DNA from: Paramacrobiotus metropolitanus
Lineage: Eukaryota; Tardigrada; Eutardigrada; Parachela; Macrobiotidae
Direction: 5' to 3'
DNA: 64,000 nt
Assembly (NCBI RefSeq): GCF_019649055.1
Contig: NW_026570438.1
Span: 62,001-126,000 of the forward strand
Part shown: positions 11,603-23,739 of the stretch, in pieces
How the letters are laid out: each line of letters begins with the position of its first letter
How positions within the stretch are numbered: the stretch's first letter is position 1
Program-made: the position numbers and the translations under genes
The notes under the pieces: model-generated
Told to the model about the DNA's origin: nothing
Databases searched by the model: none
The model's input: the letters and a program-made list of their open reading frames with translations, nothing else

Positions 11603-14035
11603 AGACTCATTTTCCCCCTATACTCTGTACTTCACGTTAAATACTACTAAGCGCATGTACAACGCCTGCTATGGCGTGTTGGATAAGTTTTGTCAAAGCT
11701 CTGGTATTCTGTGACAATAAGAGAGAAAGAGAAACGGATAATATTAGATGAAGTTTCTGCTGCGGACCTTTGTGAGCTTTCTGACTTCAAGACCAGTAAA
11801 GATGTACGCATTGTTTGTAACACATGGAAATGATGCAAACCATACGATTATACCGTACTACATAAAGGTATAACAGTGTTATTTGTAAAGGGCACCAGTT
11901 ATAATTCATAGAATGATGATCATTGTGCTACAGTTTCCAAATAAGCCTATTTGTCAGGTTGGCACACCAGGTTTTCGGGTGAAATATCTATAATTGCGCA
12001 AAGTTCGTGATGAAATAAATCCGGTTAACGTATAATTTCTATGGCCGTTAATATATTTTTACTCGGTATTCCACTCTAATTCTTACAATGTGTATTGCAG
12101 TTCTCTAATGTGTATTGCAATTACTGTACATAGTTATTCGCCGGATAATTTCTTCAGTGTACAGCGAACGGTATACAGTATTGACGTAACAGATGTACCG
12201 GTACATTCTATACAAGAAACTGATAGGCATCAGTTAAATATCACGTTTAATATACAATGACAAACCGGTTAACATGTGCTTAGATCACAAAACCGGAATT
12301 TAATATATTAATGTATATCCATATTGTGCATGGTAACGAATTTGCGGCTGAATAAGCTGGCCACAACAGTTAAGTTTAAAAATAATCCTGCTTCATCGAG
12401 AATGCGGAACAGGGAATCGGTGTTTGGTGTCGTTACCAGGTTACGGTGAAATTCTACCCCAGATGGTATACCAGATGCCATTGCAGACCGCTTGATACCT
12501 GGTTCCGCTAGAATATGTAACCTGCAGAAAAACAGTGCGCAAGTGGTTAATAACGACAGAATTACGGTTATTAATTGGCATAATGCGTTACGTAAATTCC
12601 CTCGGCACCCGATGAACAACCGGGACATACTAGTGCATAAGAAGATAGACGGGCTCATGTCGACGTGTTAGTACCATACTTCGCTTTGCTCTTTTCAAAG
12701 AAATTTTAGTGATTTGTTAATGATTATGACTTGTGAGGCAATGGAATTGAGAATTTGCGTTTATTCACACCGGCGCGAAACACGTTGGTCGTCGATATCT
12801 GATTACTGAAGAGTATCCTAGAATTTTAAATGATTCAACTACGTACTACAGTGTAGTGCATTTCATACCGTACAAAAGTGGTGCCAACTGCCAAGTGCGG
12901 GATTTGGACCATAAGGGAGAATGAAAGTTTTCGTGCATGCACACAAATTTGGTTTCATGTGCCGGGCCACTTCCTTTGAGTACTAACCGATATTTTACAG
13001 AGGTTTATACGATTTAGTCAAACAAGTGTACGCTTTCTTCACGATTTCCGCGGTATTCAAATTGTATAATATTTTTATATTTTAATTCAAATTTTCTACT
13101 TGGAATTACTTTTATTGTCTGAAATGCTTTAAGATTTAGTTCAAGCAAATGCAGCTCGAATAGCGGACATGCTGTTTCGACTTGGGCTCGGTTCTGGAAC
13201 AAATATCTTTGGTATCCAGCCTCCTTTATACTGGATCGTGTTCGACGAAAACGCCATTTCTTTATATACGAGTACTTATCCGTACATAACAATCTAAATT
13301 TTAGTTAATTTTTAATAAATTATATGATTCCAGTGTTTCTAGTTATTTCAGTATATAAAAAATTTTATTAGTTAGGCGGAGTTTTATGTGTAATCGGGAA
13401 AGTTAGCAAGTGTCTGGACACTGTTATTCCGTAAAGGAATATTAAGGGAAAATTAATGACCCGGTACATGGTATATACCAAATTCGTATACAGACATGCG
13501 CAAAAACTTTCCCTTTTGCGCGCTCCCAAACACTTTTTTGCTTTGTTCTGTGACATTCTGAAGCCAGATGATTTGCATAGATAAGCGTGAAAACCGTTTA
13601 TGCGCGCAACATCCAGTGCGGGAGTTTTGACGGCAAGGAAATCAAAAAAACCTTTAACGCATTCAGATGCACTGAAGGTCTATTTTGGTGATTAATCTCC
13701 TTCAACTCTTTACTTAAACGCACATATGCATGAAAAAAGATTTTACACTGATCCACGCTGCTAAGCATTTTGTTCCATTTTCTAATGAATTTTGAAAATT
13801 TATTGAAATACGAAAAAAATGGCGTAAACTCGGATCGGTGTAAAAGCGTACTTACGTGCAGTTACTGTATGTGCAAAATATGAGCCATAATAAGACCTTT
13901 GGTACACCTGAATGCATTTACACTTGTTGGAAAATTCTTATAGCCATAATCCTTCCGGACCGGATTTTGCGCATGAAACTGATTTTAAACCTATGTTCTC
14001 CAAGCAAATTAAATCATCTAACTGAAAATCATTTC
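11603..14035. other. Gene-poor duplicated tract
   Basis: No gene supported on either strand. Sections near 11,950-12,100 and 12,430-12,600 are diverged copies of 7,870-8,060 and 3,120-3,330 respectively. Open frames in 13.0-13.6 kb show no family signal. Confidence 0.4.
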
Positions 14036-14105
14036 ACCGCCCTGCCTAGCTGCCGGTCGCCGTACTGCGTTATGGATGGTTGCGCCATTATCGACGATTA
14101 AAATG
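14036..14105 (+). pseudogene. TMEM129 last-exon fragment, third copy
   Basis: Encodes CRSPYCVMDGC-like residues (TGCCGGTCGCCGTACTGCGT) where the real last exon encodes CRSPFCVLDVC. The downstream flank at about 14,340-14,475 continues the homology to 2,100-2,186 and about 2,905-2,960. Only the end of the exon is kept and no upstream exons are present. Confidence 0.7.
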
Positions 14106-14814
14106 TCTATAATTAGAGCTTCGTACAGAGTACATATAACTGATACAAGCAACTGAATCTGTTCATGGATGTTTTAATTGTTAGTCATAAAAAATGTATA
14201 GTGGACGAGAGTAATTTCCAGCCCGCCAATGCGCAGTTACAGTATTTTCCCATCATTGCTCTTTATCAGCCGGTATCTGGCTGCACACAACAGGAAGAAC
14301 TTCCGCACAACAGAGCCGGCAATTACGCCGAATTTACGTCACCTGTTCCCATAAGCAGATTACCATAAAAAAGTGCCATCCTAGTGTCTGTACAGGCATA
14401 CATACTGTTGTGGAAATATAACGACGTGTTGTGTAACAACACGCTCGTGTCAGGATCAACATGACACTTATTGAATAATACGTGTATATACCGGGTGAAC
14501 GCTGCGTATTCCTCGGACGCCAATCAACCCCGATTCGATCATTTTACCGGGAAGAAACAAAAACACTCGCGCCGCACAGGGACCGCTCCTAATCGTCCCG
14601 CCGCTGTTGTGTACGAGCCACGCACAACTTTTATATGCCAATCACGGCCGGTGTATCCAGTTCACGTAGCAAACTTATTTGGCGAAAGAGGATCACTTCC
14701 GCTTTCACCAGCCGCATCCAGGGATGGGATACACTGTACCTCGGTTACACCGCTACGCAGAACCATAAATTATATATACGTCGTACGTATAAATTATATA
14801 TACGTCGTACGGAG

Positions 14815-15636
14815 CTGTTTTTGCTCGGCTGTTGTTCGTGTATTAGACATTTTGCCGGCTTTCAACATGGGACATTGTGGGTTCGGTGGCGAGCTGATTA
14901 TAAGGGGCGAAAGTAAACGCGTTCCACCGTTCCCCTGTACTGCTGCCGTCACCCGCCTGGAGTGTGACATTACGGCAATACATATGGTTAAATCTGGGGC
15001 GGTACCTAAGCGCCATGTTCAGGCACAACGTCAGACTCCAGCTGGGTGACGGCAGCAGTACAGGGGAACGGTGGAAGATGCCTGCTTTTGCCCCCTCTAT
15101 ACCGGATGACAACACTGGCCAAGCGGACGCCGAATACACAACGCTGCGCAGATCATGTTAATTTCTTTTAACGAGGTTGACGTGAAATGCTGCTTGCCTG
15201 GGATTTTCTCGAGCATACTAGTATGCGCGTTGCCGGTTTTTAAGCGTGGATACATTGCAGATTCGGTGGCGAGTATTTACCCAGGATACCGCGCGCGGTA
15301 CTGACCAGTGATCGCATCAGCAGCAACGGCGTTAACGTTACATACATGTATCCGCGCTAGTTATAAATACGAGTATTTGCTCGGCTCCTCATCGTGCAAT
15401 TGGCGCATTGCCGGCTTTCAACTTCGATACGTCGTAGATTCGAATGCGGCTGTATTGATTTAGGATATCGGCACTGGCCATTGACCACAGGTCCACAGCC
15501 ATATCGGCTACTTATCTATGTCGCCATCCGCCATGAATTATTAATTCCTCTCCGACGCTTCATCGTGGTATAGCCTCCGGTGCCGGCTTTCAACGTGGGC
15601 ACGTTGTTGATTCGGTAGCGAGTAGATGCACGCAAC
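14815..15636. repeat. Four degenerate copies of the GPCR leader region
   Basis: The block TGCCGGCTTTCAAC, then a GG-AC-TTG stretch, then GATTCGGTGGCGAGTA recurs at about 14,850-14,895, 15,228-15,275, 15,405-15,450 and 15,578-15,630. The last copy ends just before the GPCR start codon at 15,637. They look like duplicated promoter or 5' UTR units. A TIR element sits just downstream of the first copy. Confidence 0.6.
14922..15076. mobile_element. 155-bp TIR element (MITE)
   Basis: Perfect 33-bp terminal inverted repeats starting TTCCACCGTTCC and ending GGAACGGTGGAA; weaker pairing continues inward almost to the centre, so the unit can fold as one hairpin. There is no coding capacity and no clear target-site duplication, so the superfamily is unassigned. 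A diverged relative lies at 11,448-11,602. Confidence 0.75.
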
Positions 15637-16855
15637 ATGAACGCCACAGACCACACCAACACCACCGTTAACCTCACCCCCGACTGGAACTGGTCGGCCA
15701 TCAACTCCCTCTCCTGCTGCATCTTCTCCCTGCTCCTCAATCTCCTCCTCCTCCTCAGCTTCCTGCCGCGCTCCCACACCTGGCTGGCCTTCGACGTGTA
15801 CCTCACCAACCTCCTTTTATCCAACGTGGTTTTCTGCGCCCTCACCGGGCCCTTCGATTTCTCCTCCAAACTCTACCCGGACGCCAAGTGGGTCCTCAGC
15901 CGGGCCAGCTGCACGGTGTATCTGTACGGGATCTGGGTGTTATCCCTGGTGCAGATGAGCACACACCTCTTGATCGCCGGCAACCGGGTGTGGGCGCTGT
16001 GGCGGCCGCTGTCCTTCCGGCGACGGCACAACTTCACCACGGCGTTTCTGTGTTGTGGCGTCACCTGGGCGCTGGCGCACGTGGTCGCCCTGCCGGGGGT
16101 TGTGATGGACGCGCTGTTTTATCGAAAGCCGGAAGCGGAGTACGGGTGTTGGACGGATGTGACCGGGATTCCAGGACAGAGGGCGTGGCTGGTGCTGGTG
16201 CAGCTGCTGAGTGTAATTTGCCTGTTTGGAGTGTTGGGTGCGTTTCCGCTGATCTGGATCAAGCAGAGTCAGCGAAACAAGGTGGGTACTAAAGTAATTA
16301 ATAAAGTAATAGCTTGGACAACTGAACAATTATAATGAAGCAAAATAAAATATTGGAAAGATTACACAAAGAATAAGTATTAATTTATTAAAAACTTAAG
16401 AAAAGATCCTTTTTTTCTAGGTAGAATCGGAATTTCAAACGTTTAACATCTTCAGCGATTAAACCAAATTATTTCGCAACAAAACAAGTGTTGTACATTA
16501 TGGCTTATACATTAAGAAACTGATAAAATTTACACCGAGTCAATAAAATACAACGGAATAATTGTCCCAAATAGCAATATAGTTAATTTAATTTCTTTGA
16601 GTTTTACAGGAAAAATATTCGCGAAACCAATTTCAAAAATTCATTTTTTCCAAGCGTACGTTTTGATTCGATTTTGGTTTACAAAGTAGTTCCATTTCAG
16701 GAATGGCTAACCTTTAGTAAAAATGTAGAGCGAATCTATTATAGAGCTAATCTTTAGCAAAAATGTGTTTGATAAATAGTAATGTTAAAAAATTATTATC
16801 CGGGAATAAATTTGATCGTTTGCATTTGGCAATTAATAATTATATATACATATAC

Positions 16856-16891
<36 letters not shown>

Positions 16892-17680
16892 ATTATATAG
16901 GCAGAAAATATAATAATCGCATTAATAATCATATTAGATATAATACAATATAAAATATAATAATCATATCAGAATATAATATACCTAGATTTATAAGTAC
17001 CCTTAAGCACGTGCATTGGTCACTTGTTCATAAATTATTCAGTTTTATTAACCACTTATCCATTATAACGAAATTAAGTATTCAGATTTATGAATCACTT
17101 GTCCCTGGTATCGGAAATACGTATTCCGATTTGTTAATCATGTTTTTGGCAAGTGCCAATAATTCACTGAACTGTCGTAAAGCGTACGGTGATTAGGTAA
17201 TCAATAAAAATTATTAATAACAAAGAAACGCAAACCCGGACACGTTACTCCATAGTAAAGAGTGATTTAACCGATGATGATTAATTTATCTGTGATACGT
17301 AGATTGGATTGTGCTGCCGACTGGTATCCGGACAAATCCAACCGACGCCGCTCTCCTCACACAACGTGAAGAATCCCTCCATCGCGAATATTGCATCCGT
17401 GTCGCAAGCGATTAGCCACTCCCATCGCCCGGCATCTTCAACCGAAGCGCAATCATTCCTCCTTTTAACCGCGTTGACATTGAGCGTGCTGGTGTTCTGG
17501 ACGCCGAGCGTTATCTACTTCTTCCTACAGCCCTTCACTAACTACACGAATCCCGACATTGAGTTCGTCATTAATTTAATGTTCTTCTACCAGCCGGTGG
17601 TCGATCCGCTGCTCTTTGCGCTGACACTGCGCACCCTGCGCCACAACATCCGCCACATGCTGCGCTGTGCAAAAAATTAA
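15637..17680 (+). CDS. Rhodopsin-class (class A) GPCR, orphan
   Basis: Two exons, 15,637-16,281 and 17,303-17,680, joined in phase 0 across a 1,021-bp AT-rich intron, give 340 residues. The N-terminus has N-glycosylation sites (NATD, NTTV, NWSA). Seven hydrophobic segments follow: TM1 SLLLNLLLLLSFL, TM2 LTNLLLSNVVF, TM3 after the conserved Cys in RASCTVYLYG, TM4 with a GVTWALAHVVAL core, TM5 near LLSVICLFGVLG, TM6 LSVLVFWTPSVIYFF and TM7 LMFFYQPVVDPLLFAL. Class A hallmarks are altered: the TM2 acidic residue is absent, DRY reads GNR, and TM7 NPxxY reads DPLLF; the TM6 proline motif FWTP is kept. Intracellular loop 3 lies across the splice. The ligand is unknown; amine or peptide subclass cannot be decided by eye. 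Confidence 0.85.
16282..17302 (+). other. GPCR intron
   Basis: Starts GTGGGT, ends ACGTAG. AT-rich with a (TA)n run near 16,845-16,890. No gene inside. Confidence 0.8.
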
Positions 17681-18150
17681 CCGATTAATCTAATTACGCC
17701 CGGTGTAACCGGATACGTGGATGTTATTATCGGGAAGAGGAGGAAAAAAGTAGCGCTGTTAATTCACTTACCGGCATCGAAATAGACGGAAATCCTCGGG
17801 GATTCGGCTATACCAAGTGTAAATTTAGCGGATGAAGGTGTGGTTTATTTCATAAATTTACGAGAATCCGGCATCGACACTTCCTCATTATCAGCGGCGC
17901 GGCAGTCGTTTTTATGTTTTCTTACGTTTTCTTATGTTTTCTTATAAGCGGCTTTCCTGTCTCAAGAAAATTTCCCAAAAAAGCCGTCTCTTTTAGTTTG
18001 GTAAATGCTAAAACTGCGAATTACTCTATTCCTATCGAAGAATTTGTGATGCGTGTCAATAATTTTTCTTGCCAATAAACGAGCGTTAATGTACTTGCCA
18101 AATTGTGTGCAAACGTGGACGCGCAGTTTTTATGTACATCAGTACATGTA

Positions 18151-18335
18151 CCGTAATTATCGAATTTGCGGCTCCCCCCGCAATAAGAGCCCCCCCCCTG
18201 AAATAAGCCCCCTCCCCGATCCCGTTTGAAAAATAATGCCACCCCCGAAATTACGCCCCCTCCCCGAAATAAGCCCCCCTCCGCCATGACCTTCGAACTA
18301 TTTGCACCCCAGGGCCACAAATTCGATAATTACGG
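18151..18335. mobile_element. 185-bp MITE with C-rich core, TA target site
   Basis: Terminal inverted repeats CCGTAATTATCGAATTTG / CAAATTCGATAATTACGG, flanked by TA on both sides (18,149-50 and 18,336-37), as in Tc1-mariner/pogo-like MITEs. The core is a run of diverged CCCCCGAAATAAG units, so the minus strand is strongly G-rich with many G3+ runs. No coding capacity. Confidence 0.75.
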
Positions 18336-19560
18336 TATATGTTTTATGTGCATTATGAGTGTTCTACATACATACCGTCGTATACCGAACGGTGGATTAC
18401 TGTGTTATTAAAGATAGGACTAAACAAAAGATCATACTTAGTACTTACCACTATAAAATACAAGCATATAGAGTACTTACTACTTACCAAAAATCTCAAA
18501 ACCCTCACACCAAATCCGGAGAAGAAATGTCAGTAATAAAACCGAATTCTGACGCATGGTGCATAAACATTCGATTTTTTCTCAGATTTCTTAAATTATT
18601 ACATGTTTGTTTTAGGTTTTTTCATGCCATTTTTTCGTTTACTTGAGATTGTTTTGCGCTCTTAGATGTTTTTAATTTGTAACATTTCTTAGCTTTCCGA
18701 CGAGGGTCATTGACGAAGTATTAGTTAGTAAGGTTTTAAACATTATGGCAGACTTCTTGGAAACAAATTCCGCTGCGGAATTTAGTGCGGGTGTCGATCA
18801 CCGATACTGTTATAGGCTGGACGGCCCTGGTTATAAAAAAACCATAGAAAAACAAAGCCTTTATTGCATCTTTGTGTCCCTACTACATTATACGTTGAAA
18901 TATGCAGGCACGCATGCCAACTGTATGAAAACTTACGGTTGCGAGTATATACTGATCTAAAATAACTGGGCGTGGGAGGGTAGGCGATCGCGCTGGGGTC
19001 TATGCATAAAACCAAAAACCCACTTAAAATAACTAGATATTAACAGTTTAATCTTTAAAGTTATTTGGAAATTAATTGGAAATAATCTGGACCAAGATTT
19101 CGCTCCTCTCCGTATAACTCAGTGGTGCCAGTTTTATACAGATTCGCTGTTATAATGACAAACGTGCTCGTCTTATCAAGAATAATCAGCAAATCGCTGT
19201 CGATGTACAGTACAGTGTTTCGGAGCGAAAGAGCGATGCACAATTTTCGACAGATGGCACTTATTAAACAAAAACATTATTCTGTATTATAATTTTGTAT
19301 GCAGAAGATCCCAAACGATCATTGAACTAAGTGAAACAGGTCTTGTAATTTCACTACTAACAGCAGAATCAGGAGAGCGTTGGCCAACGGCGACCCGGTC
19401 GGTAAGCTGATGGGCTCTGGTTACATAAATGCTCGGTGAACATGTAAAAAGCACCTCAGAGCACCGAATATATTGTATATTGACGAACATCTGAAAATAT
19501 AACGCGAACATCAGGCCAAAAACAAGGACACAAACCATTATGCTTAATAGATATTATTCT
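18336..19560. other. Gene-poor stretch
   Basis: A 71-codon plus-strand frame starts at 18,745 (MADFLETNSAAEFSAG) and could be a first exon, but no partner exon is seen. Nothing else supported. Confidence 0.3.
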
Positions 19561-19610
19561 GTACCAGCAGCTTTTTGTTTCAGGTGGTGCGACGCTCCCC
19601 GCTGGGGCAC

Positions 19611-19967
19611 TCAGGCTTCGTAGTGCCGACACTTATGCGAAGTTCCGCGCACCGTGATGTAGCCTAAAAAAATTGACAAAAATCACCTCCGGTTTAATCG
19701 CGAGAATAATATTCATATTCAGCTGATATAATATGATAATCAATTCGCTGATGGTACAGAGTATACGGTATGCGTACCGGGGATTTCGGTTTTGATGCAG
19801 AACGACGTGAAGTCGTAATTGTCGTCCACAGGAGCACAATCTTGCGCGTAAGTGCTGTCCGTGTTATCGGGACTGCATCCGCTCTGTACCGTGGTGCGCA
19901 CGTAGCAGCGAAAGGTGCTGATTGGACAAAAAAAAAGAAGGTTGAAGTACAGTAACGTGAGGATCAT
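19611..19967 (-). CDS. Small secreted Cys-rich protein, Ly6/three-finger-like (tentative)
   Basis: Exon 1 (19,967-19,778) encodes a signal peptide (MILTLLYFNLLFFCPISTF) followed by RCYVRTTVQSGC, a DC, and SFCIKTE. Exon 2 (19,663-19,611) joins in phase and adds GYITVRGTSHKC before the stop, for 80 residues. The order RCY, then FCxK, then TVRG-x3-KC recalls the Ly6/uPAR (quiver-type) pattern, but there are too few cysteines for a full three-finger fold, so a further exon or decay is possible. The start at 19,967 was chosen over 20,006 because it begins the hydrophobic signal. Confidence is limited by its small size. Confidence 0.4.
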
Positions 19968-20006
19968 TAGCGCCGGTTTATAATCCGCACACCATGATAA
20001 ATGCAC

Positions 20007-21470
20007 GCCCGTTTTGTAAACAGGTGACCCTTATTAGCAAAAACTGATGACCCAGTTAGATCCAAACTTAAGTGATGACTTGAGCAGTTACAACATTATA
20101 AAAGCGCGCCACGCCACACTGATTGGGAAATCAAAAAATAATTTTCAAATAACGTATGTTAATGACGTATAATTAACTAATTTTCCATACGTTTTACTGA
20201 TTTTAGCAATATTACTTTTGTAATTATTTATTGCCGCACCGCTGATACATACTTCCATTCGACAATGGAACAGGACAATGCAGCAGAGGGATGGATCAAA
20301 ATGTGAGCGACAAACCCAAAGCCATAAAACAGCGGGGAACAAAAATATTGACATGCTATGCGGAAGTCGCACCGCGACAACCGCACAGATGACCAAACCT
20401 ACTCAATCGGTAGAGTGGGAATGGGCTCTGGACTCCGTAAGTGGTACACCAACTACCTGCTTCCGCTAGGTAAAAGCGGAATGCCGGGCCAAACGAAAGT
20501 TACCGAAACCGAAACACTCGGAAACTTCCCACATGTTTAATCACCAAACTGAACGAACGATGCAAACAGAACAGAACAGAACATGAACTTCCTTCTAACC
20601 TAAAGTCACACCGACCTTTCAGCTAGAAACAAGCTCACAGATTTAGTTGAAGAGTTAGAAACTCCAGACTCATTTTAACAAGAAGCGCTGATAGAATTAG
20701 TGATCATATCGCTCAGATAGTAACAGCAAGTCGTACGTAACCTAACAGACAATAGGGAATTTTAGATTTCACATGGTTCAGGCTCCGTCCACTAGAAACT
20801 ACTGCGTCACATAAACAGTACGTTACCAGATTGAATAGCGTTTAAAATGCTTGTACGGATGCACACTTGCAGTAACGTACAGCTGAAAAATAAATCGAGT
20901 CGAGAGTGCCCAGAGCGTGACCAACCTGCTCTCGGGGAGGCGGTTAGAGCACATAAAAAAGATCCACAGGCAGCATGCGCTGGCTTGTGCCTCAGCCATA
21001 CGGCTGAGCCGTTGCACAGATCCACGCAAGGCAGATAGTTTTTACGCGTCAGCCAACGACGTTAGGTTACGGCGCCTTACGTCGCGAACGGACGTAAATC
21101 GACCCGTAACGCCAACTTCTACCCGCAAGTCGAACTGGACGGAACTTGTTTTGTGAAATCTAAAATTCGCTAATGCGTACGTCACCGTACGTACGTATGT
21201 AATACGCGCAGTCTACGCATAGCGTATTACTATCTCACTCGCCAGCATTGCCACTTTGAATGCATTACTTAGTATTTTACAGGTTCGGAATGCGCATATA
21301 ATGGTTTCGGTGTAATATGTCTTTCCTCGTGGCTCGGGGCTACAAATCCGCTAATTGGTGGAATAATTTCAGAATTCAACCGATCATTCCAATGCCGGTG
21401 GTAATGGGTCAAGCCTATCGAATGCGGATTTAAGCCGTTACATGAAGATAGCCATCCAGCGGCGTTATCT
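20007..21470. other. No gene seen
   Basis: Short open frames only; none shows a family signal. Local words such as CGTACGTCACCGTACGTACG near 21,177 make small hairpins. Confidence 0.4.
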
Positions 21471-21547
21471 CGGCTAGCATGGCTTGTCTTGTAGCCGTCG
21501 GATGAAAGTCTCCAACAGAGATCGTTTGAGGAGGAACCAGGATCGAT

Positions 21548-21982
21548 TCAACGGGAGCGACAGACACCCTCGGACGTCCATCTCTTGATAATATTGATGG
21601 CTCGCACTATCAGTATGAGGTTCATCGCCACGGAAAGCGCGCCAAAGACGATGGCCCAAGGCCCGCCAGCATTGAAGACACAACCGAAATCCAAATACTG
21701 GTGCCAGGTTATGGCGAGTGCGCCATGAATAACCATGCCCACCGCTAACAAGATGCTAATAGCCATACAGACGATGTAGGTTTTGAGAAATCATAGGCCG
21801 GCACTAACGTGTTGGTCGGAGAAGGTTTGTCGAGAACCTGCCTTCTGAGCAAAAACACGGCCACAGATTCCAACGACACTGGTGAGGACGAGCCACGCTG
21901 CATGGACAGTAGCTGTCAGTCGGATGTCTCCTCCCGCCACTAAATTTAAGTAAAGGTGACCACTCCGTACACACCCTTTCAC
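21548..21982 (-). pseudogene. Multi-pass membrane protein gene with internal stop
   Basis: One minus-strand frame encodes three strongly hydrophobic segments (LTATVHAAWLVLTSVVGICG; YIVCMAISILLAVGMVIHGA; PWAIVFGALSVAMNLILIVR) with charged loops between, ending IIKRWTSEGVCRSR. A single in-frame TGA near 21,791-21,793 separates the first hydrophobic segment from the rest, while the frame is otherwise continuous, so this looks like a recently dead gene or one with an exon edge I misread. A four-span layout (MS4A- or tetraspan-like) is possible. No family is recognised with confidence. Confidence 0.45.
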
Positions 21983-22002
21983 TACCTTTTACTCCGTACA
22001 CA

Positions 22003-22404
22003 ACCTTTTTGCGCTACCTTTCATTCCGTGCACAACCTTTTATTTTTTCCCTGCAAAGTTATTTCTGGAACTGCGTTTTTTCGTTAACAGCTGTTATTGC
22101 TGCATATTTGATATTCAAAGCATCACCGGCAGTTACAAAATCGAATTCCCGTGACAAACTAATTCTAGGCGCCCGTGTGCAAAATGAGGACTAGAATCCA
22201 CACTTATTTAATCATAATCTTTGCTTTCTGAGCTTGACAAAGTGCAAGAAAATACCCCAGATTACCATAAGTACTACACATACCAGTTATCAAAGCGCTT
22301 AAAAGGACTTCTAGCAGTAAACTTTATTTTAGACAGCAGCGTAGACTTTTTACTGATCGTGGGGCTGTATCTGAATAATTGTATTCCAACATACATGGAA
22401 TTAT
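22003..22404. other. No gene seen
   Basis: Short AT-rich stretch between the dead membrane gene and the (AT)n tract. Confidence 0.4.
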
Positions 22405-22412
22405 ATATATAG

Positions 22413-23278
<866 letters not shown>

Positions 23279-23739
23279 ACCGTGTGTAACCGTCCCAAAC
23301 GACCGGTCGTCTGAGACGACCGCCGGTCGTTTCAGCCTCTAAACCGTCCGAAACGACCGGGGGCCGCCAAAACGACCGCCGTAAATTTTGCCCTATCAGT
23401 TTTTTTTTAATTTCGTGTCCGGTCGTTCCTGCCGGAGTGTAATTCTTGTGTCCGGTCGATTCTGCCGGAGTGTGATTTCGTATCGTATTCGTATTCGTAT
23501 AACGACCGTATTCGTATAACGTATAACGACCGGATACGAAATTACACGCCGGCAGAAACGACCGGATACGAAAATTAATTACATTCATTCGTTTTGTTCG
23601 CGACTGAAAGAGCGAAAAAAACTGGTAGGGCAAAATTTACGGCGGTCGTTTTGGCGCCCGGTCGTTTCGGACGGTTTAGAGGCTGAAACGACCGGCGGTC
23701 GTCTCAGACGACCGGTCGTTTGGGACGGTTACAACCGTG
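23279..23739. mobile_element. 449-bp TIR element with ACCGTG target duplication
   Basis: Element 23,285-23,733. It begins TGTAACCGTCCC and ends GGGACGGTTACA, with inverted repeats of about 118 bp differing at only a few positions. It is flanked by direct ACCGTG (23,279-23,284 and 23,734-23,739), a 6-bp target-site duplication. The arms are built from many CGACCGG / CCGGTCG words, themselves inverted, so each arm also folds locally. The central part carries ATACGAA/TTCGTAT repeats. No ORF for a transposase. The 6-bp duplication does not fit the commonest superfamilies (hAT 8, Mutator 9, mariner 2), so the family is open. Confidence 0.85.

Noticed and set aside
15516-15869. Minus-strand frames rich in Arg/Glu opposite the GPCR first exon
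   Set aside because: Antisense shadow of the leucine-rich GPCR coding strand.
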